Origin: Apostichopus japonicus
Taxonomy: Eukaryota; Echinodermata; Holothuroidea; Aspidochirotida; Stichopodidae
DNA length: 64,000 bases
Assembly: GCF_037975245.1 (NCBI RefSeq)
Contig: NC_092583.1
Coordinates: 7,017,264-7,081,263 of the forward strand
Reading direction: 5' to 3'
Shown: in pieces, positions 24,758 to 38,499 of the stretch
Layout of the letters: each line of letters starts with the position of its first letter
Numbering within the stretch: the stretch's first letter is position 1
Made by a program: the position numbers and the translations under genes
Notes under the pieces: generated by a model
Told to the model about the DNA's origin: nothing
The model's input: only the letters and a program-made list of their open reading frames with translations
Database searches by the model: none

Positions 24758-27700
24758 GGTGGGACTAAAATCTGCCACACAACTATGTCAGGCAGAAAAC
24801 GCTTAATATACATATATCTTAGATAAAAACTGTCGGGTTTCCCGATAAGTTTGGATAAACACAGTCTGACTGCTGATATAGAACTTGATCTATCGCACAT
24901 AGTAAGATTATGGCTGAAGGTCGCAGATATGATATGTACAGTCCTAAGATGTGCCGTATAGATGAAATTATTGTCATTAGTTTCGTAATCGTATCAGCAA
25001 TTTGCTCTACGGTATCAGTTCTTCCAGACAATCGGGCAACCATGAATCCACAGCTTAGATGGATCTCCGCACTGATATACATGACAAGTATTATTTTTTT
25101 TAACAAACAACAGGATATGACAGACAACCTTTGAGGTACAAACCCTATGAAAGTAATTTCGGGGAAGGGAGAAGCTTCTCTTCTCACCCCCCCCCCCCGA
25201 AAGTGACGCTCTTCGACACAGGTACAGCGACAAACTCTTTTTGTATGGAGACCGTAAAAGATAAGCACTCAACTTAACACAGTCTCTCATACTGTTAACA
25301 TACATAAACATATACCAAAGACGACACCGCCACGATCATTGATCTGAGAGTGATTAATAAGGCTAAAGTTCACAAACAGTTTGGATCTAAGATGTCATCA
25401 GATGTTCGAAATCGTGAAGGTGACATAGAGAAAAACTAACATTGGGAACCCTACCATCCCCACCCCAGAAGAAAAATGACAAGTAGGCAATCCATGGATG
25501 ATGGAGTTACACATCTCATCCCAAATTTGGGTTTTAAATGAGTAACATGATGTCATCACTGCAAGCGCTTAGCCAGCATTCGTGGTGCGAGGTGGCCAAA
25601 GTTTTGTCCCCATTTGAAGGGTCAGAAAATTAAGGATAATTAACACTTTAATTTATGTGACTTTTCATGTCACTATTAGGCTCTACCCTCTGTTACGATT
25701 TGAATGTTAGGGGGAGGGGTCTAAGTTTCCTCATTTTTGAGAAGTATCTTTCGTTTAGGGGGACTTTGTTTCAAAATGGTGCAATATGTTTCCATAATTG
25801 TATCTACATTTGTGTACTACAACTTTACATTTGCCAGTGTATACAATTTAATTCGTAGAAAGTTTGCGACAGGGGATGGAATGAGGCACGTTCACCCATG
25901 CCCCCAGTGACAACGGCCCTGTGTACGTTAACGAAAATATTTAAACAATAATAATACGTGAGGGTATGTGCACGCAGGTATCATATCTCAATATTATATT
26001 GACCCAAATGGAGATGTTTTGTTTCTATTAAAGACGGCAATCAAGGAACTTTGATTAAAGTGTCAATAACTGAATCTTAGTTAATTCGTTCAGAGAAATC
26101 TCTTTCTTTATTAGTATTGCTAATGAGGACAACTTAGTGAGATTTAGATCACACCGTGCTATAAAGAAAAGTAGCTTAACCAGTATCATATGATATGGCT
26201 ATTTATTTTTCTTGTGGCATTTGTTTTATTTTTTATTGCCGTCCACTTTTCGTCCTCGAAAATTTCTTGGGGTTTTCCCTGCACCCCTCCCCCACCCCAT
26301 CTGGCTACGCCACTGAATCACTGTGTGTACACATTGTTATAACAAGTTTGAATTATATGAGCAATCTTGTTTGGAGTTTACGGGGGGGGGGGGTCTGTTG
26401 AATATTGAGGTATGTTGATCTCAACACAAACATACTGTGACTGTCATATACACATCGGTGAATGTCATCAATGTATCGGACTGAGATAATTCATCTTTGT
26501 TAAACACAGAATTGTATCACTAAAGAACAGGTTTATTGAGTTGGCTTGTAACTTTATGTAATAGTTTTCTGTAGATGACTCAGTGTTGTGAGCAGACGCA
26601 GGAGACCACCTCACCTCTAATCGTCAGAAACAAAGTATTTATTAGCATGCCATTGCGTTTACAGCTACTAATATAGACCTAGTATAGTCTGAATATGCCT
26701 CAGAATAAACCATTTGAAGTTTAAATAATTGTTTTTTCAAGGATCCCCCCTCCTCCCTTAATGATCCAAGATAAAACACCTGCTTTATGAAATCCTTGAT
26801 TCACATCTCTTCCTTACATAACAGTTCGTGCCCCTACCTAAATCATTCATTCTGTTCCCACAAAGGTACATACGTACGCAAGGGTTGTGATTTTCTTAAA
26901 AAAGGGTCATGAACGAATAGGTCTGCCAGAGCAAAAGCTATAACCAAGATCTTCATGAGAACCGTATGATCACTGTACTTAAATGAGTATTGAGAGGTCT
27001 GTTGTAATGTATTTTGAATATGTTGCCTCCACTTTATCCAGAGATACATTTGGTATTGGCATAGTCCCCCTCCCATTACCCTAAACTTACAGGTAATAAC
27101 AACTATATATGCATAATCAATGATTACTGAGATTGTATCTGTATTGCCAATAATATGAAGTGAATATGTACATTTCTTTGAAAGCCAGATAGTTCATCAG
27201 CTCTCAGCTTTTCTTGAAGATTTGTTATACTTCTATACATACATGATATAGATACTATGAAGAAAACAGAAACACTTTCAGCTCAATTACCATAATGACA
27301 TTCATTATGTTAATGACAGATGCATTCACAACTTACTATGATCAAATTTAACAAATTCATATCTTTCCTAAAAAAAAAGGCTTTGAGGATGTGGTTTGAC
27401 CAGGGGAAGCAGTAATTATCTAAGAATTGATTAAGCCACCCGAATATACCTTTATCAGTAGCCTATCTTGATGGCAATTACTGAAAATCATCTTTAAGTA
27501 ATAGGTTGATGTAGTTGGGTCACTGGGGCACATGCCCCCAACTATTTTCCAATATAGCAATTGTGCACTACTGGCAAATAAAATGTACCCCTTTGATGAA
27601 GAACTGTCTTTTGGATATCTTTGTTAATTTTAAAATTTTATTTTAATTATTCACGTGCACCATAATAGTATTGATAGCATACTAACACATCATATATATT

Positions 27701-28202
27701 TAAGTGATATGGCCGCTGTGTATCGGTTTTTAGCATAACGAGTGGTATTTGTGGAATGAGAAAGTGCCACTTTGAAGTTGTGTCCCACACTTTTTGGAAG
27801 CTTCCTACCCCCCTTGCTCACAATAGGGAAGCTATACATCCATATTATCAGGTTTGGGCCACACACACGCAAACACACATGCTGAAATGTCTGTATATGT
27901 TACTGTAATTGTTTGCCTATTAAAGGCAAGTATACCAATATGGACTTGTCACATAGAGTATATACATACATAACAGTGTTAGACAAGGGAAGAGAATATT
28001 TCATGTAACTCCTACAGGTGTAGTTACACTTATAGTCCTGTGTTCATAAGCTCCAACTGTAAAAAATAGTTTGTACAAAATGTCTCACCGACTTCCTCAC
28101 CACCTCTCAAGTGAACATATTCCTGGGTACAGCACCACAGGTGATATGATGTTCGTATTCATCATTATTTGGTTACAATAAACCACATTATGAATTCAGT
28201 CA
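24758..28202. other. Intergenic region without a recognised gene
   Basis: I found no supported exon on either strand. It contains poly-C/poly-G runs (about 25188 and 26380) and a lone transposon-like end, CAGTGGCGTAGCCAG, on the minus strand near 26300-26314. A minus-strand AATAAA (27637-27642) could serve the large gene that ends at 28203. Confidence 0.5.
27637..27642 (-). terminator. Candidate poly(A) signal of the scaffold gene
   Basis: AATAAA on the minus strand lies about 560 bases past the stop. It is the nearest one I noticed; cleavage site unknown. Confidence 0.3.
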
Positions 28203-29133
28203 TTATTCTGGGCACATTGTTGCTTGGACTACAGGATTTTTACTTCTGAATTCTCTGACAAGTTTTGCACATTCTTCATTTCCTTGTTCTGTTAGGGCAT
28301 TTTCCAATTTTGTGATGTTTGTAGGAGATATCAGTGAATTCTTTGTCAGCTTCTCTAACAAAAGAGTTCCCGGTGTTTTGTGCTTCTTGATATCAGTAAT
28401 TCCTTCATTAGGAAGTTGGAAAATATTTGCCAGCAGGGTAGATTGGTCTACATCAAGATGTTCTGATAAGTTCTGCTTTAGCTGATCAAAAGATTTGATG
28501 ATGGCTGTGAGGTTGAAAGAAAAGGAAATTGGAAATACGTTAAATACATTACTCTACATACAGTAAATTCAACAGAACCTTTTTCATGCAAATAATATTC
28601 AGAATTGTGAGACAACAGTGATGTGTTTCTTACACACACTGGAGTTTTCAATGATACTAAACATAAAATCTGATTTAACTCCAGAATGTGTAATTTCAAA
28701 CAGGTGGTTGAATTTCATTACATTTTATTTTTCACTGCAGTGAGAAATTCAATACAGTATATATTATATATTGCTATGGTGTCAAAACTGATGTTTCCTT
28801 AATATCAAATATTGCAAATAGCTGATAGTTAGTCCCCCAGTTGGCATGGCAATTGCAGCCAGGACTCCTCTGTGCAAAGTAGGATAAGGTGCACACATCT
28901 GATGTGTAAGGAATTGCAGGCAGTATGTTAAATGTTGATGTATGAAAAGTAAGATTACATGTACACATCTCATATGAAAGGACTGTAAAGCATCAAACAT
29001 CAGCACTTTATATATACAGGCCTACATTAATTACCATGCTGTTAAATTTTAATCATGTAATTAATTACTCACATTCAGGAAGGATGAGCTGGAATGGAGA
29101 TGTGATTTGGTCAATATGTAGTAATTTGTCAAT
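28203..29133 (-). CDS. Exons 19-20: linker and fourth DED-like death fold, stop
   Basis: Exon 19 is 29073-29133 (IDKLLHIDQITSPFQLILPE); exon 20 is 28203-28504. Exon 20 reads FDQLKQNLSEHLDVDQSTLL, IFQLPNEGITDI, TPGTLLLEKLTKNSLISPTN and KLENALTEQGNEECAKLVRE, then a short tail and TAA (28203-28205). It is the best preserved partner of exon 13. Donor GTGAGT, acceptor CTCACAG. Confidence 0.78.
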
Positions 29134-32100
29134 CTGTGAAGAGTAAATGAAGAGGAAAGCTTGATGATTCTCTTAGAAAATTAGTTTGTGAATATCTCAT
29201 CTCTATCACATGACAGTGTGTATCAAAATGTGGTTTAAGTGATAATGTTAAGATATGCTAATTAGTAATTACTATTTAAGATATTTTGTATGTATTACAT
29301 TTGTGACATGAAGACAGCTTGTCATAGAGATATTTGCTTTGTTGAAAACTGTAACATATTTCAAACTTGTCTTATGGAAGACAGTTCAATAATTTAGGCA
29401 AACAAAAAAATGACTTCATTAGAGAATGTAAAAATGGTAAACAAATAAAGAAAAGGTAAATATAAAAGGAGTCTCAGTAGCTTAGATAAATCTAAAGTGA
29501 AATATTAAACTCCTTGTATTCAATTTTTTCTTTGTGTTAATTAAACCAAAAATCAAGTCACCTGCAACTGAATATTAAGCTGGAATAGATTCTTCACAGA
29601 CATTCCATATCTCGCTTCTATTTCCAGATTGACAGTTTCTTTGAGCCCTTTATTCTGAAGACAGAATTCTACCTTGTGTCTGTTCTTTAACCATAGGGTT
29701 TCCATAGCAACATCCTTGAAGAGAGAAAAATCAAGTGATGATTATTAATTTATCAAACTTTTGAGCATTTAACATGGTGGTCAAGTTGTTGGGCACCAGG
29801 CTTGCAATTTAAAGAATGCACGTCCCAGTACTGGTCGACTGGATCGTTATGATCTGACCTTGGGCAAGGGAATTAACCTCAACTGCCTGTCTTCATCCAG
29901 GTGTAAACATTGAAAAATGCAAAGTAATTTGTAAATATAGCTGTTTGCTTTACTTTGACAGCACTCATGTCTTCCAGTGGACACATATATGGTAAACTGA
30001 AGTAATCTATGACCAACTAATGGAATTATGCATATTGATATTTATGGGTGTTGTAAAGCCATTTGAGAAGGCGTTGGCATTCAGGCAAGACTGTAAACTA
30101 TCAACTTCATATTCTTTTCAGCTCTTATAAGCTTTGAACAGAATGATTATTGGTATAAGCAACAAAATGAAACTAAATAAATAAGAGACCCTAACAGTAA
30201 CACACATTACGAAGTACTTATTTAATCAATACATGGAGAGTCAATGATGAAGGAATGTAGGACTAGTCCAGAATGAAATCAATTGTAGAGACAACTGCAG
30301 CTGGGACCATCTGAACCCTTTTTATTAATTGAATATCATAGGAATGGCAGCAGGAGACAACTTTAAAATAAGATGTTTATTTAAATAACAACATATGCTT
30401 ACACCATATACATACCACTCAATAGATGCATATAACTTTTCTTCCAACAAATGCAAATTACCCGTGGAACAGGAATTAGCTACATTCTTTACATGTTGCC
30501 AACAAATAAATAAGAATATGTAACAATTATTACTAACCACTTTTCTAGGATGTGGGTTACACTGTGAGGAACTGGAGTTAGTGCTAACATGTAAAGTTGA
30601 AGTCATAGATTTGAGTTGAACAGACACAGGATCATGAATTATGGTTCCCTTTTGCTGGTAGATTTCTTCATTGATAAGACTCTATTAATATAAAATATGA
30701 AACAATTTAAAATTATATTATTACTTTTGCAAATTTTAAAATTAACAACAATGCACACACTGCTTAGTTGTCCTATGTATAACCAGGAAGCAATAACTAC
30801 TCCCTGGTGTGACCCTCTTTTGGGTGGCCATTGTTTGATAAATAAATGGAGATGTTATAAATATCTAATAAAATGCAGTGTCTGATAGGATGCATAATCA
30901 AAGACCATGAATAGTCTGACAGCCTATGTTCTGAAATATAAATCTTTGTATAATCTTGGACACCTGGACAAGGTGTGTTTACAAATGTGTCTGTAATTAC
31001 AAGTGACTTGTTGTCAATGACCACCCGCAATAAGTTATGAACATTCAATTTTGTTCTAGGACATCGGATCAGTGTGTTTTGACCACTGCAAAATTATAAT
31101 TTTCACCAATTAATGACCATAGAAAGCCTTAACCAGCTTATCTCACTTGACCCTTCCCTTAACGTTTTCATCACTATTTGACTGCGGAGATGTTTGAGCC
31201 CTGTATGGCATCAAGCTTGAACTTTATCATTTCCATCGCTAAATAGCTTTGGTTAACAATGAATCAACTCTGTACAATTCTGTGTATGAACCATGTGTCA
31301 TTCAGAAAGGCAGACAACTGAAATCTATGAGATAATTAAAAATACCACTTCAGCTGATAAAATATGCTACTTACTTCATGCTCTAGTGTGTCATCGTTAT
31401 GAAACCAAAGATGGATTGTCAATTGATCCCTTGAATCAGAGACTCTGTTTACAATCGGTAAAATACAAACACGCTTCCTCATCTTAGGTATGAAAGGGAC
31501 ATGAAGACCAATGAGACAGGGTTGCTCAGCTTTAACTGCAAGGTGCTGACTATTCATAGAGCAGCTGAGGTGTTTCCTTTCTAAGCTCCATTTGATAGAA
31601 TTATCTGAAGGAAATTTTGAAACATTTTGCTTGTAAGTTTTTATAACATGATGTAAGGTAGAACACCAATCATAATCGATACCATAGATGACTTTAAAGG
31701 GACAGTCTGGTGGTAGAAAATGCAGCACTGCATACATAGAACATCAAAATAGTACGATATCATGTTTCTAACTCTATATATGTATGGATGCAAGGTCACT
31801 AGATAAAACCCTTTAGCTTAACATAGCTTCAAGGGTATTATTTCCCTTTGGAAATGTTGCTTATTTTATTTTGAAATGGTTGCTCTCAAGGTACAACTAA
31901 ATGTTTCTTGAAATGGAGATGATTTGTCTGGACATAACCACCTTCTTGAGATATTGACTTTTACATTACACAGAGTCAGAAGGCTTAGTGAATTTCTTCC
32001 AAATATTGTGTGTGTGTACTCAGGTGGTTTCACATATCAAGTGTGACTCTAAATAGTACATGTGAAGTTCACACAACCTTTCTTGAATCATTCTGCTTAC

Positions 32101-35100
32101 AATGTTTCAGACTTTGACCTCTACAGAAAAAGCAGTTTTTTTTATTCATTTAACATGGAACCACACACCCAGTGTCAAATAACACCATTATGCACTTTGA
32201 AGCATATCATGCTTACAAGTCAAGAGGTGGTACACACAAGCTCATAAACATATTTCTGTGATAAAAGAAATATTATTGACTATATATAACGCTCACCGGA
32301 GTAGAAAAACACACGGCAAAAGAAAACAACAGACCTGTTTGTAAGACACCAGAGTACACATCAAGACCCATCTGGTTAGTTGTAGTAAAAGCACAGTGTG
32401 GTATAATCAATGTGACAGGCTTGTGTAAAGTAAGGCTTTCTGGACCAAATTTCACAAAGGGTGTCAACCTGAGACTCTTGTTTGAGGAAGGTCCTTTAAC
32501 GGCAGGTTCAGTAGAAACCCACAGACTAACAATCCTTCCAGTGTGTAGTGCCCCAGCTGGTACAAGGAGATTAACACCTGCGATAACCAACTCTCCTCCA
32601 TGCTGATCAAAGTATTGTTCTTTATACAGATTTGACCCTGGGAACAAAGGAAGTCTCTCTGGAGGAGAAAGGCAATTTATTTCACGTGAAAGGAAAGTAT
32701 TTTGCCACTATCATTAAACATCTGTTAATTAAATATACTGTTTCAATTCACATCATGAAAAGAGCCCCTTTAACACAAATCTGCTTTAATCTTTTGGCTA
32801 TTTGTAGATATTACAATAATAAAAGGTGGAACAGTGAACATAAGTCATGTTTGATGTAAGTAATGGAAATAGATGTAGAAGAGAATTATACATTAACAGT
32901 GAGTAACAAGAATTAGGTTATTTACAGCATCTAGATTACATTTCTATTTTGGAGCTAATTTGTGAATAATATTCCTTAAAATAGAAATAAAAATATATTT
33001 TTTCTTCCATGAACACTGAAGCAGCAAAGGGAATGAAATGTGGTCCTAGATTGATTAGTTTTAAGTTTTAAGTTACTAAACTCAGGAAGACATAAATAAG
33101 AAATACCCATGTAGCTGACTATATGGGTACTTTACCATGCTCTTCCTTAGCAAGCAGCAATAGCCGTCTTCCCAAGTCCAGTTTTCCATGAGACAATTTC
33201 AAGGCTCTTTGGACATCCAGTTTCTTGTATCCCTCTTCTATTAAAATTTTGAAATTGACTGACAATTGTGGTTCCCTCTTTGAAATGACTACCGGTTTCA
33301 CTGGAACTTTTTCCTGAAACAATAATGTTGAAATAGTACAAATTGTTTATAAATTTCACATTTTTTATAACTCTTTATGGAGATATAAAACTATTTACTG
33401 CGTTTGATTTGGCTAAGTAAATTTCTACACAGACTTCCTGTACATTTGATATATATAAACGTAACTTTAGGTATAAGCAGAAACTGTCACAATTAGTGAA
33501 AGGATAAATTTTCAGACAGACTTGCATGATAGCAAAAAGAAATACTTTTCATATCAAAAAGTACAGTCTGTACTAGGCCTTCTATGCTTCTAAGATCTTG
33601 ATTTTATTCAAAGTGACTTTTTTTTTGCTTCACCGTGATCATGTTAATTAACAAATTTTTACTAAGCACAAACCATTTTCTTATAATCTTTCTCTCCTTC
33701 GTTTTCCTTTCCATTCTTCTCCTGTGACGTATCAATGTATTCCAGCACCAGTCTTGCCAGCTTATTATAGTGAATGGCTTTCAATCCTTCATAAAGTCTG
33801 ATCATTCTGTCTGGCATGATGAGCTCTCTTTCATCCAATATTTTCATCAGCGTCTTTCCAGATTCTGCTGCTTCCTGAATTGTTTCATTTTCTGCTGGCT
33901 TGAGCCCAAAGACCATACCCAGCTGTTTACAATGTTGTTTATTCAGAAGCTTTGCAATGTCTCCTTTCAACTTTTCATACTTGTCTAAGTCTGAAAGTGA
34001 GGACAACAACATCCACATTATATTCAAAGGAGAGAAAAGACTAGATTTGCATGTGTAACTAAGAGTGAATGAATCACAGGCTAATTGTGTGCCAGGTTTG
34101 AACAATGAGCAATGTTCACAACTAACATGCACAAGTAAGTACACAACTGGCCCACAAGAAGCATGCAACCTCTGCATGGAGAATGTTGGTGCGTGCACAC
34201 AATAAATTGGTGAAGTATACTGTGCAAAGCTTTCCTGCAATTTTTCAACTATTAGCCCTCGTTTTGTGCATAAATTCTAGTCTTGTATACAGTTTCACTT
34301 TCAAAAGTTGCTTTGAGCTACAAAGTAGTTGTTGATTAAATGTTTCCCAATAAACTTATCTTTTATAAGTGACACTTTGGTGTGTCTACTTCTAAAACCA
34401 AATGCTATTACATTAACTTTTACTTAGACACTCACCTGGGTCTATGTTCTCTATGTGTGCTTACTTTTTCATTTCCACTAATACACAATAACTGGTGTAT
34501 GTCTAGGATAAGGAGCATTCATTTTTTGTTCCAACATCACTTAGAAACAGGTCAGGGTGGATTTTAAAACTAAGTACAACCATTTGTTCAAATTCCACTT
34601 AAAAACTCACCTGGATTTTGTTCTCTAAAAAGAATTTCCTGGCTTTCTGGAGATAAGAGAATGTTTTTCACCTGAAGAAAAAAAAAACAAAAATATATGA
34701 CCAATGAAACTTTACATGTATGAATGTTTAACATACAATATATTAGTGTTCACTTTCTATCACACCCCTGTGACTGAATAAGTTTAAAGTAGAAATATAA
34801 TGTAGAAAAATTGGGCAAAGTTAGACATGGAACAACACATAATAAATGTGTAAAATCCCAAGGAAAGGAATCTTGATGACAACATACCTATCATTTATGG
34901 AGTACTTAATTTGTACCTAAGATACCCTCAAAACAAAGTTTCCAAAAGCTGTTGGCCTGTGCGTTGAATAAAACACAGGTGATATGTACATTTTTTCAGC
35001 ATTTCACTGCATTTTGAGTTACTCATTAATTACAGAATAACAGCCTACTACTATAAAATTCAATTGCCATCCACTATGAATATTACAAAGAAAAGGATCC

Positions 35101-38100
35101 ATGAGAGAACATTTAGTATGTATTTTAGATCCTCCTGCAAGCAGGAACTCGCGCAGAAACCATCACTGACTTATAAAAGCCGCAAGCTGACCGAAGTCAG
35201 TCTCTTAGATTCATATTTTATTGTCCATGATTATGAATTGTCAACAACTCTGTAACTGGATGACATACATTAATCTTGGAGTGACTCAAACTCAGGACCT
35301 TATGATTGAAAGGCACCGGCGTTAACCACTGAGCTAACACTCCTAATATACCAACAAATAATTATAATTCAGTCGCAACACTGACATTATTCAGTGAGCC
35401 TGAAAACAGTTGCAAGACTTCCAGCAGACAGGACATTACTAAGCAAAGCAATGGTGAGAAGAGAGAAGATGCTGCTGTTTATTATGTAATGAAGAGTCAT
35501 ATGAGAACCAAAACAGCTGGAAGACAATCAGCAGGCATAACTCACCTTTGATTGGAGGATAAGGGCTGTCTGGTTCTTCTCATGTTGTGATACTTTTAAC
35601 TCCACATCAACCATGTCAGTGTCTCCATCGTTGTTTCTTTTAAGTCTGAACTGATGAGAGACTCTACTGGCAGCACAAAGGTGATCAATGTCTACATGCT
35701 AATGGATAAAAATATTGAAGATAAATTATACTGATGATGAGAATGCTTGATATGTAGTCAAAGAAACAATTCCACACATATATAGAAACGAATTAAGGAA
35801 AACCTGGTAATTGTGTTAAAGAATTCCATAACAATATTTAGGTTAACTTTGTCCCATGGTGTAGAAACCTTACAGAAATAAAGTCGAGCCATAGATGGTC
35901 CTGTGATTGTAGATATATACTGGCATATATCAATCCTTCTCTTTTTGATGAGTGCTCAGTTTCATTACTAGGAGGGCATGTAATTGTCTCACTCATTCCT
36001 GCTCACAGGACAGCTACCTAATCAACAACCCATTCCCGCAACTGCAAATCTGCCACATCACCTGAACAATAACTAAAACTACAAAAGGAGGTGAATTAAA
36101 GACATCCCAATTAATCATCACCAAAGTGCAGCCATGGTGAGTGAAGCTTTTTTTTTCAAACCATACGAAAGAATATAGGACCAAACTTTTCTTTCTAATT
36201 CATGAACTGAAAATACCATCCCTTACAAGATTCTGCTTAACAACACTGCCCACCAGACGTTTGCATAGATTTTGGTCACTGTTGGGTATTTTTAACCACA
36301 TTCTAACCACTACAACATTTTGATCCACTTCAGGTAACCAATCCTTAACTACATGTCTTACATGTAATGTTAGAATACAAATTTGAACAGCATTGGTGAT
36401 TACAAACCTTTCTTGATTCTTCCTTCATCAGATGGTAACTATCACCGGGCGATGACATCATCAGATCAATGTAAGAGGCATAATCTATGCCGTCATTCAA
36501 TGTCCGGGTAACTTGAAATGTTGTGTAGTTTCCTAGACTCAGTTTGGACTGGTGGTCCTCTAACAACAACTAAAACATAAGAACATGGATACGTAATTGA
36601 AAAAAAAAGCAGAGTCAATTATGCAATTTGTGCAGCTTCACTATTCTACATCAATACTGCTATAGCAAGTAACAGCAGCTTCTGTTCCCTAAAATGAATA
36701 AAATTACCAATTAATGTTGCTTGTTTCTATCAGATCCTCTAAATCATTGTTGCAAATTAAGTGTAAATGTCTGGTATTTCATATGTAACAGTGTTTTCGT
36801 TTTGTTAAACTATGATGAATCAATAAATATGTCACACAAATGTACCCTTAACCAATCACTTCATAATTTGCCAGGAATACATGATAACATTTCTTTATAC
36901 AAATCATGAAAGAAAGCAAGATTCCCAGTATCCGACCTACAGATCACAGCACAAAGCAGAATTCACCTCAAACTGCTACACCTATCACCGTGGTAACAGG
37001 AGATTATCCTTACCTTGTACTCTTCATCACTGTCCTTACATAAACAAACAGTTATTAAAATATCATCTTGGGCATCCAGTATCCCGTCAATAAATGGAAC
37101 AATACGGAATATATGCTTCTGTTCTGTTTCTTGGCTGACTAAATTAACAAAGACGTAACTCAGAATGTTAATATCAAGACTGATCTTCTCCGGTTCTAGC
37201 TTCCAATCAACAGATTTCTCTTCAGTCCAAGTGATTTCACCTATAATAAGTAATATTATATAAATATTTAACTTGGTCATCTTAAATACAGTAAATATGA
37301 AGAGCTTATTAAATTAGATATATTTTACCGTACTGATTCTCAGAATTTAACTCAATTTACTTCTCCTTACATCAAATGCATTTAAAGTGTTCTTTGGTCA
37401 CCATCTTTACCTTCTTGTAAATTTTCTTCATCTTTCAGACCAGTGAAGATAATAACACCATGTCGATCTGGCTCAGGGATAATAGCCGAGTGAGGAATAA
37501 TCAGCTGGGCTGACTTGTTGAGGGCGAGTCCTTCTGGCTCTAGTTTTATCAGGGGTGTCATTCTACCTCTATGAGCACTTCCAGGGAGGTGCATGTCAGG
37601 ATCATAAATCACTTTAACAGAAATTACACCTTCATAGGATAAAGCGTCTTCAGGAATAGTCAGATGTACCCCCATGATGCTAATAGTTCCACCTTCACAT
37701 TTTATCCTGTGTTCAATGTATGAGTGATTGTGCCTCATTTCAAGTATAGTTGAATCTTTTCTTTGTTTTGGTAGTTCTTCTCCCTCTGTTCTCTCCCCCA
37801 AACTCTCCTTACTATGGTCATGATCTTCCTCTCTTTCATCAGAAGCTTGCGATGGAGTTGATCCATCATCAGGGACAAATTTGACATTTTCAACTAAAAA
37901 TAGAATAATAGAAACACAATCACCAGTAACTGATGCCTTGATATAGAAAACCAGAATACAAAAATGCATTGTAGTTTTGATGATGTAACATGAGCAGTTC
38001 CTAAAGCTGACATGTTTACGTAGTGAGGGTCTACAACATATCTTTTAGTAATACAGTGAAAAGCAGTGTGATGTAACAACAATAACTTCACAATGACACA

Positions 38101-38466
38101 GACTGTCCTGAAATGACCATTGACCTGAACAACAGGCTTCTTGTACTAAATGTGATAGATACTGTACATCAACAAACTAAATATGACATATGTCCCCTGG
38201 TGAACTCAAACGACCATTAAACTCTGCCACAACATTAGGCTTCTTGTACTCAATGTGGTACAATTAAACATACCCAAAAAATGCGATCTATCTAGGCTTC
38301 CCTTGTAATATTATGTTTAAGAATACCTGTTAGTGTAAAGAGACAGGTAAGAGGGGAGTGAGGAAAATGTTTGGCATGTTTTGACTTCAAATGACCGTAT
38401 TAATTGTTTCAATTCCTGTAAAGCGCTTCGAGCAGCGTTGTTGATGAACGCGCTATATAAGTACTA

Positions 38467-38499
<33 letters not shown>

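Noticed and set aside
26286-26314. Transposon-like end CAGTGGCGTAGCCAG on the minus strand
   Set aside because: I could not find a matching opposite end or a target duplication, so no element is called.
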